This document shows, piece by piece, positions 35,406 to 48,532 of a stretch of 64,000 nt of DNA. Under the pieces are notes generated by a model. It had not been told where the DNA came from and did no database searches. It worked only from the letters and a program-made list of their open reading frames with translations. Source of the stretch: Eucriotettix oculatus (taxonomy: Eukaryota > Arthropoda > Insecta > Orthoptera > Tetrigidae); the NCBI GenBank assembly GCA_034510155.1, contig CM067377.1:213377894-213441893 (forward strand), in the 5' to 3' direction. Numbering within the stretch: position 1 is the first letter of the stretch; each line of letters starts with the position of its first letter. Position numbers and translations under genes: made by a program.

Positions 35406-36034
35406 ATTGCTCTTGCAGTCCCACGACCTTTCCGATCGAGAGAGGGAAACCAGAAGTATTATCGAACAGGTTGTTCGAAGTGACCTCGCTCCCCTGTATT
35501 ATTTTTCAAATGTATGTGATTAAGGTAACAAATTCTGAACATTTTGTATAAGTGGTTCTTTGACACGTACTATCACACATTTCGAATGTTTATGCCGTTT
35601 CACAAATTTATGTGTATCCCTCATATGTTTGATATTCCTCACCGTTTCCTTCAACTACCGGAGCGTCTGCTGGTGGTCTCGCGAAACTCTTTCCTCGATA
35701 GTGTCCTGTAGTTTGTTGCCGCAAGATGCTCGCTTGAGTTAACTGATGACGCCGTAAGTCTGTGTCCTATCAGCAAACGGCATGTTGATGGACTACCGGA
35801 GCGTGAAATCTTCATGCTGAAACCAAACTTAGTTCAGATCCGCATTCAAGTGATCAAACTAAAGATCAATTCACCCCCCATCGGCGAGACGGTTTTAAGA
35901 GCGCCGTACGTTGGGCCCTCGGAGAAACGAGGGTCCTATCGAGTGTTTCCTGGATGTGGTGGCTCAAATTGTCACAATTTATGGAGGTGGGTTTGTCATG
36001 CCCGATTCCTTGTGGATTTTTTCTGTTCTATGGC

Positions 36035-36040
36035 AATAAA
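36035..36040 (+). terminator. Poly(A) signal of the second zinc-finger gene
   Basis: The first AATAAA after the stop codon at 35405 lies about 630 bases downstream. Other AATAAA sites occur further on (for example 39189-39194), so alternative or longer 3' ends are possible. Confidence 0.5.
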
Positions 36041-36049
36041 TATTCATAG

Positions 36050-37500
36050 CCTGTCTACTACAGTAAGTCACACGTTCACAAGAAGAAAAACTGTAGTTGT
36101 ATTCTGTGGAAAAACATCTAACAAACATTTATTTGCCACTCGTCTTTTCTTCACATGTTTAGTTTATTGATAATTGTTGAGTTAAATAGGTGTAATTTAA
36201 AATCCTCTGTCATACGGATTAATGCTGTCATTCTTAGAATGATCCTAACATAGTTTCTTCCACCCCTACACAATTCTGGACAAGCAGGAGTATGCCCTGC
36301 CCTTGATTGATCTGTTTTTAAACATTTTATCGTTTGAACAAAGTGTTGTCCTCTAGTTTGAGGAATGTCTGCCAAATGTTCTCATCTTCCTCTTAACTGC
36401 ATTCATGTTTCCGTACTCTTGGTATGGTAATCTTTTCTTCAAACTGTAGGAGCTCCTGCCAGATATTGAGACGTGTGTGTCATGACCCCACTTCTACACA
36501 ATGATGTTTAGTCAGCGTTTGACATTTGGACCACCCTGTGTTAAATGATAAGTAAATGTGAAGCTTTATTTAAATTACAGTACTATCAAAAACACTAAAT
36601 ATCAGATTTCACAGAACTTTTTAGGTTTCAAACGCATGTCATAGGAAGGCGTGCACCGTTGGTTACATGACAAATAGTAATAACACACAAAGTAACAATT
36701 CAAGATCACGTAGCTTGTTGAAACGGTGGCAGGCATAGGTAATAGGTGTACCTCAACATTTATGGACCCCCCATAATGTGGAGTTTCAAACTTTAATCCT
36801 TGTTCCATCCAGTGAAATGGTATTAAATTTCATACGTCAAGAGAATTAAGACTTTAAAAAAATATATATAGGGTTTTGTTTACTTTGTGAAAACCTGGAG
36901 GAATTTTAACTATAAGCTTGCGAGCCTCTTAAAAAATGAGATTAACAGAGATTATACGGTTGGAGCTGAAATGCTACTTTTTTTATTTGGTGAGAGCCGG
37001 CAGAGAATTTGTTTTTAAATAGTACAAGCTATACTGCCGTCCAAGGTAGAAAGGCAGTAGGTAAAAATGTTTGGCTTTTGAAAATATTTCACGGATAAAC
37101 GTATTATAGTTAATTTAAGAATGGTACGGATAAAACCATTTTCAAATATGTATATATTTATGTAAATTACGAAGTTAAAAAAAAACTTTGTCCCTCGATT
37201 TCTCAAAATCATATTTTTAGACTTGCTGCGTTTCTCCTTTGGACAGCAGTATATGAGAGCTCCTTTAATGAAAATAAAGGAAATGTACAATAGTTTACTT
37301 TGAAATGAATACTGAGAGGCATTATGATAGAAGCAGCACACAATGGCTATGCACTGTGTAGTGAGCGGCAATGAAATTGGGTCACTAAAAAACATTTGGA
37401 CAAAAAAAAAATATCAGCCATAGACAAAAATTTAATCAAACATATTTTATAGAACCCTGTGGAATTGTCAAAAGTTGTAAGGGATTTGGAAGGTTAAGTT
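36050..37500. other. Intergenic, nothing recognised
   Basis: AT-rich DNA without a supported exon or a repeat family I can name. Confidence 0.45.
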
Positions 37501-37504
37501 AAAG

Positions 37505-37750
37505 TTATTTGTTGGGTGTTGTCGTCGTAGTCAATCCAGAAACTGGTTTGATGGAGCTAAATCATTAATCTTTTCGTCTCCACGTAACTGTTGCAGCCCA
37601 CATCCATCTACCTAACATATTCTAGTCTGGGCCTTCCTGCTTTAATTTCTCATTCTTCTAATACTAATTTAAGGAACCCTTAATGTGTCCCATTGTGTGC
37701 TTCAGTGCTCTCCATAATGTTCTCTACTCGCCAATTCTATTCCTGACTGA
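37505..37750 (-). mobile_element. Highly decayed LINE 3' end
   Basis: GTTGTCGTCGTAGTCAATCC and AGAAACTGGTTTGATGGAGC, then CTAGTCTGGGCCTTCCTGC and CTCCATAATGTTCTCTACTC, follow the order of the reverse-complemented LINE 3' end in a more diverged form. It may belong to a related LINE family. Confidence 0.5.
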
Positions 37751-37759
37751 GCAATTGAA

Positions 37760-39880
37760 TCAGAGAAGACCACCTGCCTAATTAGTATGTCAGTCTATCT
37801 ACAGTGTCAAAGTTTCCCCCGTGATTAAAAATACTTACAATTTTGCTACGTTAATGTGGCAGGAATTTTTACTTTCAAGTGAAAAAAAAATTCTGTGGAA
37901 TGTGATGAAAATTTTCTTTTAACCAGCAACAATTCCAGTTTAATAATTAAGGACGAAACAGACTGATGTTTTGAAATGAGACTGTGGCCTTGGCCTTTCA
38001 GTTTCCATTGTATTTGGAGCTTTTTAAGGTTTTTTCTTTTATATTTCCATGTATCATTGATCATTGTGTGTAGTAACAAGTATATGTGATGGTTATTGTT
38101 TACCCCACAAATATGCTCACTAAATTTTAAGAACATACTATTGCAGTTGCCAAATTTTTAGTTTTATTTTTGTTCCTTTTCATAGTTTCGAGGAAGAAGG
38201 AAACCCCTAATGTCAATATTGAAGCAGTTTTGTCTTTTATTTCCCCAGTCAGTCGCTGGCCATGAAATTGTGTATATCTGGGAAACAGGATAGTGCCGAA
38301 TTGTAAATTAACTATTGCGGAATTTGTGAGCAGGTTTTCTTTCAGACATGCTTGCCTAGGTATGCCTCATTCTCAGGCAAACGGTGCATATGGTGATGCA
38401 ACCTTATTGACCTCTCACTTGACTAGAAACTGAAGATAATTTTATGCTACAGCTTTTTGATGAACCACCTTTGGGCCAAACATTCTCAGTTTTAATTTTA
38501 TATCTCCTACAAAAATTTAAAGTTCGCTATGCTTTTCTGGTTTTCATTCACCGTGTGGTTGTTGAGCTGTGAAACCAGTTTGGTTTTGTACAACCTTGCT
38601 ACAATTGCCTGTAAGAGATCTATAATAACAGTTTTGTCTCCATGGAATAAGATCCCTTTCAGTAGTAAACTTGCGTTGCAAAGTCTTATAGATCGTTTTA
38701 ATCATTTTTTTGAGTTTCAGAAACACCATATCTGCACTTAATATACTACAAGACGTTATGGTAATGTTATGATATTATCTTTCACAATGATGTTTCCTGT
38801 GTTGGAGTTGTGAGTTACAGATCAAGTCATTACGAGATTGACAAGTGTCAAAATTGTAGCAATTTGTTTCTCATTTTCAGCCAACAAACATTTGCAAAAT
38901 ACCTTTAAAAATGTTCAAAGATATGGAGTTTACAGACTTTTAGTAATATTTTTGAAAATGTTTCCTAGTCATTTGTAACCACAAGCATGTGAAAATAGAA
39001 GAATGTTAATGTGTAAATAGGGACATGTTAATGATTAATTGAAATATGTGATGGTGGACTAAAATGAATTTTTTGTAAAAAAATTTATGTATTGTCATAC
39101 TGCAAATGGTCACAATTATCCTGATTATTTATTTGATTTAAAATTGTGTTTTGTGTACTTGGTTGTTGATGTTTGTCATTGTGGACACAATAAAATAAAG
39201 TGTTTAAACAGTTAAGTACCAGTAGAGCAGATTGTATTTTGAAAAGAATGAAATGTAAAATTTTAAAGGTGGTATTTGAGATGATGGTCCACCTGTCATC
39301 ACTGTCATCTAAAATTTAATAAAACCTTTAAGTAGAAGTGTCTTTCTTGTATTATTACATAAATTCTACGTTCAAAAATTTAGCAGGAGGATGGCTCGAA
39401 AGCAGTCACGAATGAGTAACTTAAGTCCACAATTTTCTGCTGTAGAATAACCAGCAGATTATAAAGTAGTTTCATAATTTCAATATTTTGTTACTGTAAT
39501 GTATTTGAAGTATTAACTCAATCTGCAAATTAAATTACACAAGTCAAAATACAATTAGAATGTTCAACCTCTCGGTTACACACGATACAACATTTATATA
39601 TCCAAAACTAAGTTCCTCAGGTTCCCCATCTGGATGGAAATAGATTTGAACCATGGCGTTTGAGTGACAGTTTCAGTCACCATATTAATGTTACTGGATG
39701 TTGGCAGAGAAATAAAAATTATCTTGAAGAAACATTCGTCATGGGTACGTACACAAGTCCATGACCGAGCTCGTTGTTAAAACATTATAATATAAATTCA
39801 TTCTCATTCAGTTGGAAACCAAAGGAGATATATTTATGGTGCTGGGTAAATAAAAGTGTTTTAATGTCCAATGATCCTTC
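37760..39880. other. Intergenic, nothing recognised
   Basis: AT-rich DNA with several AATAAA hexamers (for example 39189-39194). The GC-poor, stop-rich reading frames show no known domain. It could include distal 3' untranslated sequence of the upstream zinc-finger gene, but nothing proves this. Confidence 0.4.
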
Positions 39881-39884
39881 ATCA

Positions 39885-40290
39885 TCATCAGTGTTTTGCC
39901 CATAGGCAGGTTTTCATATGATGGCTCTAAATTTTTTTCCTGTGTTCTGCCATTCTTTTCATGCTTCCTTTGATTTTATCTATCATCTTTTCTTATCTCC
40001 TACCTCTCAATCTTGTCCTGTGAACTAGTTCTCCCATTAAAAAGCAGTCTTGTCTAAGTAACTGCCCTACTCAGTTCTTATTCCTTTCTCTTATACTTTC
40101 CAATATATCTTTGTTTGTCACCTTTTCTGTCCATCTTATCCTCCTCCACATCCATGTCTTCAAAGGTTCCAGCCTTTTCTCATCCACGCCTGAGCTCCAT
40201 ACGCAGTCAGTCTTCAGGCAAAGCACTGGGATTATCCTTTCCACAGCCCTCTGTCTAGTTTGCCACCTAATAACTTAATATTAAAAGCTT
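39885..40290 (-). mobile_element. LINE C-terminal relic, second family
   Basis: Read on the minus strand, GCAGTTACTTAGACAAGACT and related stretches translate to a C-terminal LINE segment with TEKVTNKDIL-like residues and LMGELVHRTRLRGR. The order matches the end of a different LINE from the dominant one. Frames are broken. Confidence 0.5.
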
Positions 40291-40547
40291 CCTTCACTAT
40301 GGCAATATGTGGTTATATCACGTCAATCTGAAGTGACTTTACTTCTCAGATATTTAAAGGAACTTACTTGGCTGATATTAACTTGTCCTTAAATTTCTGA
40401 AAATGAACTATAAACTTCGTTGGATAAGATGTGTACAGACAATGTAACATTATTGAGACAGCTGCGATGAGTTTTTAGAGACCGCTTTCTTATATTTTTA
40501 AGAGGCTTCTTGTGTCTTAACAGTAATATGCAACTAATCTTTTAATG

Positions 40548-41380
40548 ATTGTTGTTGTTGTGTAGTATCCAGTCCTTAGACTGATCTGATCCATGCTAAC
40601 CTATTCTGTGCAAGACTTTTCATTTCTACATGACTACCAAATCCTTCATAATCTGCTTGGCCCTTTTCCTCTTCTGTTTTTACCCCACACACTTCCCTCT
40701 AATGCTAATTTTACAAGACACTTATGTCTCAAAATGGGGCCTATTAATCTATCCCTTCTCTTGGTCAAAGTTCTCATCTCTTACAACTTCCTGGTTAGTT
40801 ACTCTATCCATCCATCTCATTTTTCTATAGCACCACATTTCAAAGGCTTCTTTTCTGCAAATCCTACAGTCCGTATTTTGCACCCATATAACGCCATATT
40901 CCATACAAACATTTTTAATAATATTCATACTTGCATGAGCCATAAGTGAATTCATCTTTTTCTGAAAGCCTTCCTTGCCTATTCAATCCCACTTTTTATA
41001 TCTACTATACTTCTACCATCACTAGTTATTAAGCAGAATTCCTTAACTTCCTTCAAAATATCCCTTCCCAATCTAACAGCCTTTGTTATTCCACTCTTTC
41101 CCATACTACACTCCATTACCTTGGTTTTCCCTCTATTAATCCTCACATTGAACTCTTCCTCCAGGACCACATTCGTGCCATTTATCATGTTTTCTGAGTT
41201 TTTTTCTGACTCCCCTAATATTACAATATCATAGGCAAAGCATAGGGTTTTTATTTCTTCTCCTTGAAGTATGATTCTTTTTCCATATTCCTTTTTAACA
41301 TTATTCATAACCTGTTCTGTATATAAGTTAAACAGAATGGACATCCTTGTCTTACTCATTTCATGATTTATTGTTTCTTT
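40548..41380 (-). mobile_element. LINE fragment, RT to 3' end
   Basis: The AAC-type tail (TTGTTGTTGTTGTG, 40548 on) begins a minus-strand copy. In reverse it encodes LFNLYTEQVMNNVKKEYGK, IILQGEEIKTLCFAYDIVIL (the ADD box mutated to AYD), NVRINRGKTKVMECSMGKS and ITKAVRLGRDILKEVKEF, then the MWCYRKMRWMDRVTNQEV block. The middle keeps a 164-codon open stretch. It is truncated 5' of the RT palm. Confidence 0.9.
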
Positions 41381-41724
41381 CTGTAACTCTTCTTTCTTGC
41401 TCTTTTTATAAAGCTGTTCAAAGTAGGCTGCTATCAGGCTAAGATTTAAACAAAACTGATTTGCAAGTGTCACATAAATTAGTCAAGTTGAAAGTAATGT
41501 TTATGGCTGTTCACTGTGTCATATTAAACAACAACAGGTTTTAAAGAAACCAATGTGGCCTCTGTCTAATCAGATGATATTGAAAAATTAACCTTCTGTA
41601 AATTGTGTTATAGTAAGTTTTAAAAATAAGCTAGAAAAGTGTGGAATTGGTTACAAGATTATTTTATACACAGGAATCCAAATGTAAAAATGGTTGAAAG
41701 TTGTTCCAAAAAAAAAACCTGATT

Positions 41725-42620
41725 ACTTTTGCTGTGGTCCAGGACAGCTACTCCAGCTCTCTATTGTTTATTTTTTACACAAATGATCCAAGGAATATAA
41801 GAAATTGTAGCATACATCTTTTTATTGGTGGTACCTTATTATTCTTATCAAATGGATGTGACCCTACCCCCTGTGTTAAATTGTTTGAGTACTGAAATAA
41901 TATTTGCATCAGATTGGTTAAAGGTAAATATGCTGTTAACAATGTGAAAGGTGATGGTAAGAGAAGTGACATTTAAGTCAGCCAAGATATATATATGTAG
42001 GCCAGGAAATTATATTGTCATGTTAATGAAACAATTAATAAGGAAAGGACAGAGACGCTTGGCATATGTATTTCCTTGTGCATGATTCCATGCCGTACAT
42101 ATGATTCAAAGAGCGAATTTCCTGCCTTTCTCCCAAATATTTCTATCTTTCTTTCTATCCAATTATTTTATATATATATATGACTCAGTCGTTGGCTAGC
42201 CAATCACTGGAAATGTCTTCCTAACTGTGTGATGAAGGGGGTGGTGCCTCCAAAAATTTAATAACTCTAAACCTTGCACAGTGCCTGCCATTTGTCAACC
42301 TCAGGTAAGTCACCTGCTTTCTATCTCTCTTTCCTGTCCTATTGATGTATATAATTGATTCTGAAATAGAATGTGTAAATAGATTCATGTAACTTGGGCT
42401 TATACTAGGCAATACATTAAATTGAATAACCATATAGAATTTGTTATTAAGAAATTAGTGATGAAAGTGGGATTCCTGGTGTGTTCAGGAAAGCCTAATA
42501 ATTAGTTTACAAAACTAGTACTGTATATAATTTGGGAAGAAACCTAGATCATCCTTTTTTTGTTGGTACATATATGTTAAGGGAACTGAATTAGCTAGAT
42601 ATAACAGAAAATATTTTAGA
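41725..42620 (+). mobile_element. Jockey/CR1-like LINE RT relic, copy 1
   Basis: Plus-strand translation gives VVQDSYSSSLLFIFYTND and HLFIGGTLLFLS, a worn form of the motif order VPQGS-LGPLLF-IND-FADDT. Further on is FMYLGLILGNTLNW (about 42380-42425), the post-palm YLG-LD-NL-W motif. The order and spacing support an RT remnant of a clade different from the dominant LINE. Frames are broken. Confidence 0.6.
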
Positions 42621-43084
42621 ATACAAGTTGTTTATATTTAAGTTACCATAAGAATGCAGTAAGAAAAATGATGTTGATAGTCACCAAAATAGGAATAAGG
42701 AAGATTATTACTTAGAATATAGAAATAAAATTAGTACTATGAACTCAATATTTAATAAGGGCTTGGTCTTCTATAATGAAGTACCTGTGTAACTAAAAAA
42801 AAATTGTACAAGTATCTACCGGTTTCAGAAAATAATTAGTGTGTAACAAATGGTAAGTTTTCAGATTTTGTTAAATAAATTATTTGTTGTTAATGTTATT
42901 TGTTCATGCTAATTAAATTGAAACAAGTAATTAACGTCAATGTTAATTGGCAGTTAAGTCAGAATTCAATTTTAATTGAAATAAAAAAATTTGATACTGT
43001 GAAAACAGCAGAATTTATTGTTCAATTATTTATAACTTTTCTAATTGTTGCCAATATACTGAAATTATTTTTTAATGATAGATT

Positions 43085-43600
43085 ATTCTTGAGAAGATTT
43101 AGATCTAAAATAATGGTGAAGTATCTTGTGTTCCACAAGGTTCCATTTTGTGGCCTCTACTTTTAATATACATTCCTAAAAGTAGCAAGGGAAATTTGGT
43201 GATGACACAACTTTAGTCAACTGGAATAAAGATGTAGAGTCAATTATAGTTGAAAACAAAATAGATATTAATACTGTCAAAAATTATTTGCATGCAAAAG
43301 GTAGTGAATTAAATGCTTCAGAAACATATACTGAGTGCTTTGATTTTACACACATTTCCATGATATTACTAACTTGGGGCCAATACATGTTCTGGGATGT
43401 TCAAATATATGCTGTTTGTTAAAGGAAAACAAATATTGCTTATGTTGTGATGTCGTTGTCAACAGTTCTATGCATGTACTATGGTGTAATATACTCACAC
43501 TTAAACTACTGCATAGGGACATATACAGGTGTTGCTGTCAGATTATTGATCATATAGAAAAATACTTTAAAGTTTACTTTTGGAATGAAGCACAATTTGT
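43085..43600 (+). mobile_element. Jockey/CR1-like LINE RT relic, copy 2
   Basis: SCVPQGSILWPLLLIYIP (43120-43173) is followed after a short deletion by FGDDTTLVNW (about 43197-43228), DVESIIVENKIDINTVKNY, GSELNASET, and further down YYGVIYSHLNYCI (about 43480-43518). This is the standard motif order of a Jockey/CR1-type reverse transcriptase. It is a pseudogene with several frameshifts. Confidence 0.75.
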
Positions 43601-43644
43601 GCAAGCAAATCTTTTTTTTAAAAAAAAAAGTCTATTTTTTGGTT

Positions 43645-44095
43645 TAGGCTACACGAGGGTGATCCTGAAGCAGAAAACTCTCCTTTAATAGGATAGAAAG
43701 GGGGTGATGTGGTATGTAAAGGAAGGTAGCTATGGGTTGACTAGGGCTATAGTTAAAGGATCCTACCTGGTAATTCACTAAAAAGAGATGCAAACCTGCA
43801 TCAGGTCAGGCTCTTGGATACTATTCTCATGCCCTTATGAATGACAGGAGATATGTTTGCTGTGGGATCACTGCATACCCTTTGTATCTCTACCAGTTTT
43901 AGGAGGCAGCAGGTTGACTGGTCCAATGGGATCAGCAGACAACTCTTAATGTATGCCCAAGGTCTTCAAAACCAGCATATACACCTCCTTAAATACATTA
44001 AGGCACATCAGCATGTAAGAATCTTGAGACTAGAGAGCGAGAATGAGACATCCCCTAGGGTAAGCCCATTGTCACTCTGTGGAGAAATATAGTGA
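43645..44095 (+). repeat. Interspersed repeat family A, copy 2
   Basis: It begins GGCTACACGAGGGTGATCCT, then AACTCTCCTTTAATAGGATA, AGGTAGCTATGGGTTGACTA and AGAGATGCAAACCTGCATCA, continuing into a part not present in the shorter neighbour at 44138. This extended 3' part (43850-44095) has no recognisable domain. Confidence 0.65.
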
Positions 44096-44137
44096 CAGAA
44101 AGCTCCCACAGGTATCATACCATCTTTTTTTTATGGT

Positions 44138-44395
44138 TAACAGGATACATGAGTGTGATCACGAAACAGGCAACTCTCCTTCAATAGCATAGGAAGGTAA
44201 TTGAAAAGGGGGGGATGTGGAAGGTAGAGCAAGGTAGCCAAGAGTTGACTAGGGCCCCCGGGCAATAGTTTAAGGATCCTACACGGTGTTTCACCTAAAG
44301 AGATGCAGGGAAAACCCTAGAAAAACTGCATCAGGTAGGTACAGTTTTCACGCCCTTCCGAATGTCGTTTTTCTGTGGGGTGGCAGCATTCCCTT
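44138..44395 (+). repeat. Interspersed repeat family A, copy 3
   Basis: AGTGTGATCACGAAACAGGC, AACTCTCCTTCAATAGCATA, GAAGGTAGAGCAAGGTAGCC, AAGAGTTGACTAGGGCCCCC and ACTGCATCAGGTAGGT align with the copies at 9830, 43645 and 61420 (reverse). It lies about 40 bases after copy 2, as a near-tandem pair. Confidence 0.7.
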
Positions 44396-44979
44396 TTTCT
44401 CCCCAGCAAAATACCTTCTGAAATTTTACTTGACTTAAATAAAAATACGATTTAAGTGAATACTATTTGTATTTAGTTTTAACTGTCAAAATTCTTTTCT
44501 TTTTCTCTTGTTTAATTATGTTAAATAGGTTCAATTGGTGAGTAATATATAGATATATAACATGTAACAGTTCTTTATATATATAGCCTATTAGTAATTG
44601 ATATGACTTTTACCATGTTGTATTTTGGAATAAATACAAAATAAAATACTTCTTCGGGTGAAAAAAAACCCACATTTTTAAAAATAATTCAATTATAGAA
44701 TACAATTATAATTTCTGTAGAGTTAAGGCAGTAAGTTTTCCCTTAACCATCCCCGTTGACATTTAAAAAGGTTGTAAATTTCAGGAGGGGGGGGGGGGAG
44801 GGTTGTTATTCCGAGAGGACGAAGCGGCTGTACTCAGCTCGGTGGCTTGCCTTATATGTGTATTTTTCTCCATGCTCTCCCTCTCCCTTCCTCTCTGAAA
44901 ATGGTTTTCTTTTTCAGTGTGCCTGCCTCCGTCGAATGCGTCACTTGACTATCTTTACTCGCTGGTAATACTTTGATGG

Positions 44980-45357
44980 CCTCCCTACGCGCTTCTCTCA
45001 CATCATCGATTTAATTTTTTATCGTTCGCTTTCTCTTTTCCCGGTCGGTGCCGCCATTTTGTAGGCGAGAGCTAGCGAGCAAGCGGCGCGGAAAAGTTTG
45101 CTGTGCTCGGCCGGCCGCCATTAGACGACGCGCGTGAGGAGGGAAACAAGAAGAGTCAGTGCGAGGCGAGGAGCGGCCGGAGAGAGAGGCGACTAGACTA
45201 CCGCTGGCAGCGAAGCGGAGACTTGGAGCTGCGGAGCGAGCGCCCCACTCGTCCGCCTATAAACAGCCTGGTGACCTTCCAGGGCAGGGAGCGCGTGGAG
45301 GGGAGGGGGAAGCGCCAGTCTGTGCTGGGACATGGTCGAGAGCGCCGCTCGCACCAG
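44980..45357 (+). promoter_or_regulatory. GC-rich promoter-like island and possible first exon
   Basis: CpG-rich DNA starts abruptly in AT-rich surroundings. It carries GCCGCCATTTTG (45050-45061, a YY1/Pho-type motif on the minus strand) and a second CGGCCGCCATTA near 45111. It ends in a clear splice donor, CACCAG/GTAATC (45357/45358). The layout is that of an animal promoter plus first exon of a plus-strand gene whose later exons I cannot find in the window. Confidence 0.5.
45332..45357 (+). CDS. Possible first coding segment MVESAART, partial
   Basis: ATG at 45332 in the context GGGACATGG is followed by MVESAART and two bases of the next codon, then the donor GTAATC. If translated, the next exon must start in phase 2. 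No matching acceptor with coding sequence is recognisable downstream to 64000, so the gene would have a very long first intron. The exon may equally be non-coding. Confidence 0.25.
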
Positions 45358-47559
45358 GTAATCTTTCCTTCTCTCTACTCTCTGTCACGACACACCTGTG
45401 CTTGCTCACCTCGTCGCCGTCGTCTTCGCGTCATTTTGCAATGCGACTCGAGTTAGCCCTCCTCCTCCCCCCCGTCTATGTATGTGTGTTTCCCCGATCG
45501 ATGTTTGTCCGTCCTCTCCCCACCTAATGGCGGCGGCCGAGCCTATCTCTGTCCCCTTCCGCACCAAGGACCCTGCCTGCATCTTCCTTCTCGCCTCCTT
45601 AGTAATTTGCTTTTTTCCCCCTTGCGTGCGGCTCGCCTGCCTTACCCTTCCAGTTTTAAAAGTGCGTCACCTTCGACTAAGCCAGTCCGTAACCCAGATT
45701 AGCTCCGCTCTCCTCCGTCCTGTCTCAATCTCCCACGGAAATACTTCCCAGCTTGGGCGCTCTTTCCCGTCACTTCGCCGCGGCCCCCTGCACACGAACG
45801 CAATTCACCTTGTTATCTCGTTCCTCGTATGTGCTACACGCACGCGAGCCATATTCATCTCTAAATTATTTATGAAAACGATCACATCCACACGCTGCCG
45901 ACATTAATTTACTGTGGATGCAGCGGTACAGCTGAATTCTTGAAGGAAGGGCCACGTAATGTAAATTAACCGCGTTTCGCCGCAGAGTGACAACAATTTC
46001 CCTTCCTTCCCTCGCAGGAGAGAGAATCTTTGCCGCCGTGACGTCAGCGCCTGGCTTTTTAACTGCGGTCCACAAAAACAAAATGTCTGGAGACAGGTGT
46101 AAGCCAGGAAAGTCGGAAGAGAAGGGGACTCGGCTTTTTATTTTTAATACTTGCCATATCTGACTGTTTACAAAATAAATAAGTCGATCAGACTGTTCGT
46201 TGGAGATTTTTTAAAATACAAAATAGCAAGACGATGTTGGCGCTCAGCTTGTGCGTCGAGAACATCTAAAATTATCATATGTTTTAAAATTAAATATACA
46301 CCTGATGACGTTACAAATAAAAGTAGTAGCGTTACTACTTTGTATTCTTTTTGATTTTTCTCTCTGACGAATAGCCTGATTCACTAATTTTCTATTTTTA
46401 TAAAAAATAATTATTTTCCCCCGTTGTTTGTAGTTGAATGCGTCTCTCTCTCTCTCTCTCTTTTTAATGACGCCTTTTTTCCTAGTTTCGTGCCCCCGCC
46501 TCTCCCACTCTCGCCCCCACGAACCCGTATAGGAAGAAATCAATAGGAACGCGGATGAAGGAGGAGGATTATACAAGCCACCGCTGCCTGGCGTCTGCTT
46601 TTGCTCGTATTTTTCCCTCCCTTCCTTTCGTCGTCGTCGAATTCGACTGGGGAAGGACGGAGAGAAAGGCGAAGATGTAAGGACAACGTGAGAGAGGATA
46701 AAGGAAAACACGAAGGGAAGTTAGTGTGTCGGGCAGGAGTAATTATAGAATAGTTTAGTGTGGGGGCGCAGCAGTTTTCAGGCGTTTCGACGTGGCCGAG
46801 TTAAAAGGAAGGAGAAATTGTGAAGAGGATCGGGCGTTGGGGAGGGGAAGGATGCGGCGGGGGGACGGGTCGGGAGGGGAGGGGAAGGGAAGGGAAGGTA
46901 AAGGAAGAATGTCTGTCGACGAGGGGGATAGGATAGGATAGGACTGCCAACTTTACACGGAGGAAATGATGGAAGGAAGGATACGTGGAGGATTCCTTTA
47001 GCCGAGGTACGTTTCAAATGTTAATAAACAACATGACGCGACGGCGGGGAGGAGGAAGTACATCCTCATGGAAAATCGAGTGGGGGGGGGGAGAAGAGAG
47101 AAGATCCGTGACGTCACGAGTCCGAGTGGGTTTTTAAAAAAAACAGATGGCGAGGACAAAGGAAGGAAATTGCGAGAGGCGGCAGACTGGGGAACGCGAA
47201 ACAAGGTGAAATCTCAAAAAGGAAATAGATAAATAAAAATCTAGTTGTATGCGAGAAGGGAAACGGGCGACTGTAATGAGAAATGTAAGGAGGAAGCTGC
47301 ATATGCGGATACGTTTTGAAAGGGGAATGTTGGATAAGTAACGCCCCGGGGCAAACTAAAATGTAATTAAATAACAGATAATGCAATGAATTATTAATTA
47401 TTAGTGGCAACGATGACTTAATATAAAGTTAGACTGAGATGATTATGTTGAACAAAGAAAACAATTTATAATAAAATACCGCACTGAAACCTGTCGATAA
47501 TACAATATTTGGCTACAGATGACTGCTTAATATTTGTGTGAACATTTTCCCTACGGTAA

Positions 47560-47630
47560 TTGCTTTATACTCGGTAGGCCTAGGCCCAGGTCCTCAAGAG
47601 GGCTGTTGAGCTGCATGTGACGCGCGACCG
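47560..47630 (+). mobile_element. Possible SINE tail fragment
   Basis: CTCGGTAGGCCTAGGCCCAG and AGAGGGCTGTTGAGCTGC resemble the conserved tail (CTGGTAGGC, AAGGCCC, GGGCT) of the first SINE family. The head is absent. Confidence 0.4.
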
Positions 47631-48532
47631 TCTGACGATTATTTGCCTATGTCTATTATATGTGTAGATACTTTGAACAGTCTTGGTTTATTTTTATGTC
47701 CTCTTTGTTGTTAACCACATTTGGAACATTGTGTATGGGCTTGCAAATTGACTTGTAAGTAGCTTTATTTTACTGGATTGCAGAAGATTGTTTTGTGAGT
47801 GGTCTTGCTGTTGCGCTGATATCTGCTTCAGGTAATGATTTCTTTGAAAAAATGTTTCTGGGACGTGTTTGATAGTTTTTAGGTCCACACGAGGACGGAA
47901 AACGTGCCGTAATTAATAACTTCGAATAGTTCATTCAATTACATTCGCTGCCAAATGTATTCGTTTTATTACAAAGATAAAAAAATATTACAAGTAATAA
48001 TTATTTTTTATTATATTTGCATGTTGACGGGCTTGTGATTATTTATCAGCAGATGTTATAACAAACAACCAAACATTGTGTTTGTAATGAGTTGTATGAG
48101 GTTCATGTCGGTGTTAAGTTTCCACAAGCTTTCAGCTGTCGAAATTTGCATCGTTCACCGTTGAGACTTCATTCCTCCACTTCTGAAGATGTCTCAATCA
48201 AATATCAACTTTGTGCCGCTGCTCCTGGTTCTTCCAGTATATATATTTAAACTCTCTCTGTAAGGAACTACTACACGAACATTTACGTTCTCCGCCGCAA
48301 TGCAAACTAGATGAAAAAATGCTTGCAAGAATAATTACACATGCCAAGTAAAAAATGTGTAATCTTTATCTCGCTATCGGTTGCGCATGTGTTTGGCCTC
48401 AAGACGCACATATTTTCCTTTAAAAGTATAGAACAGAGTAAGGTTGAGGTTATGATGCTTTTCACACGGACAAGCTTACTTAGTGTCACGTGTAATAAAC
48501 ATAAATGCGGGGCCAAACAATGCAAAAGAAAT

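Noticed and set aside
45103..45907. Overlapping frames of 117-169 codons at the 45 kb island
   Set aside because: They run through the splice donor at 45358 and into CT-rich intron-like DNA, and their composition is that of GC- or CT-rich DNA without domains.
46244..46711. 155-codon minus frame rich in Arg/Lys/Glu
   Set aside because: The frame is opened by CT-rich plus-strand composition including a CT microsatellite. No domain, start context or splice structure supports a gene.
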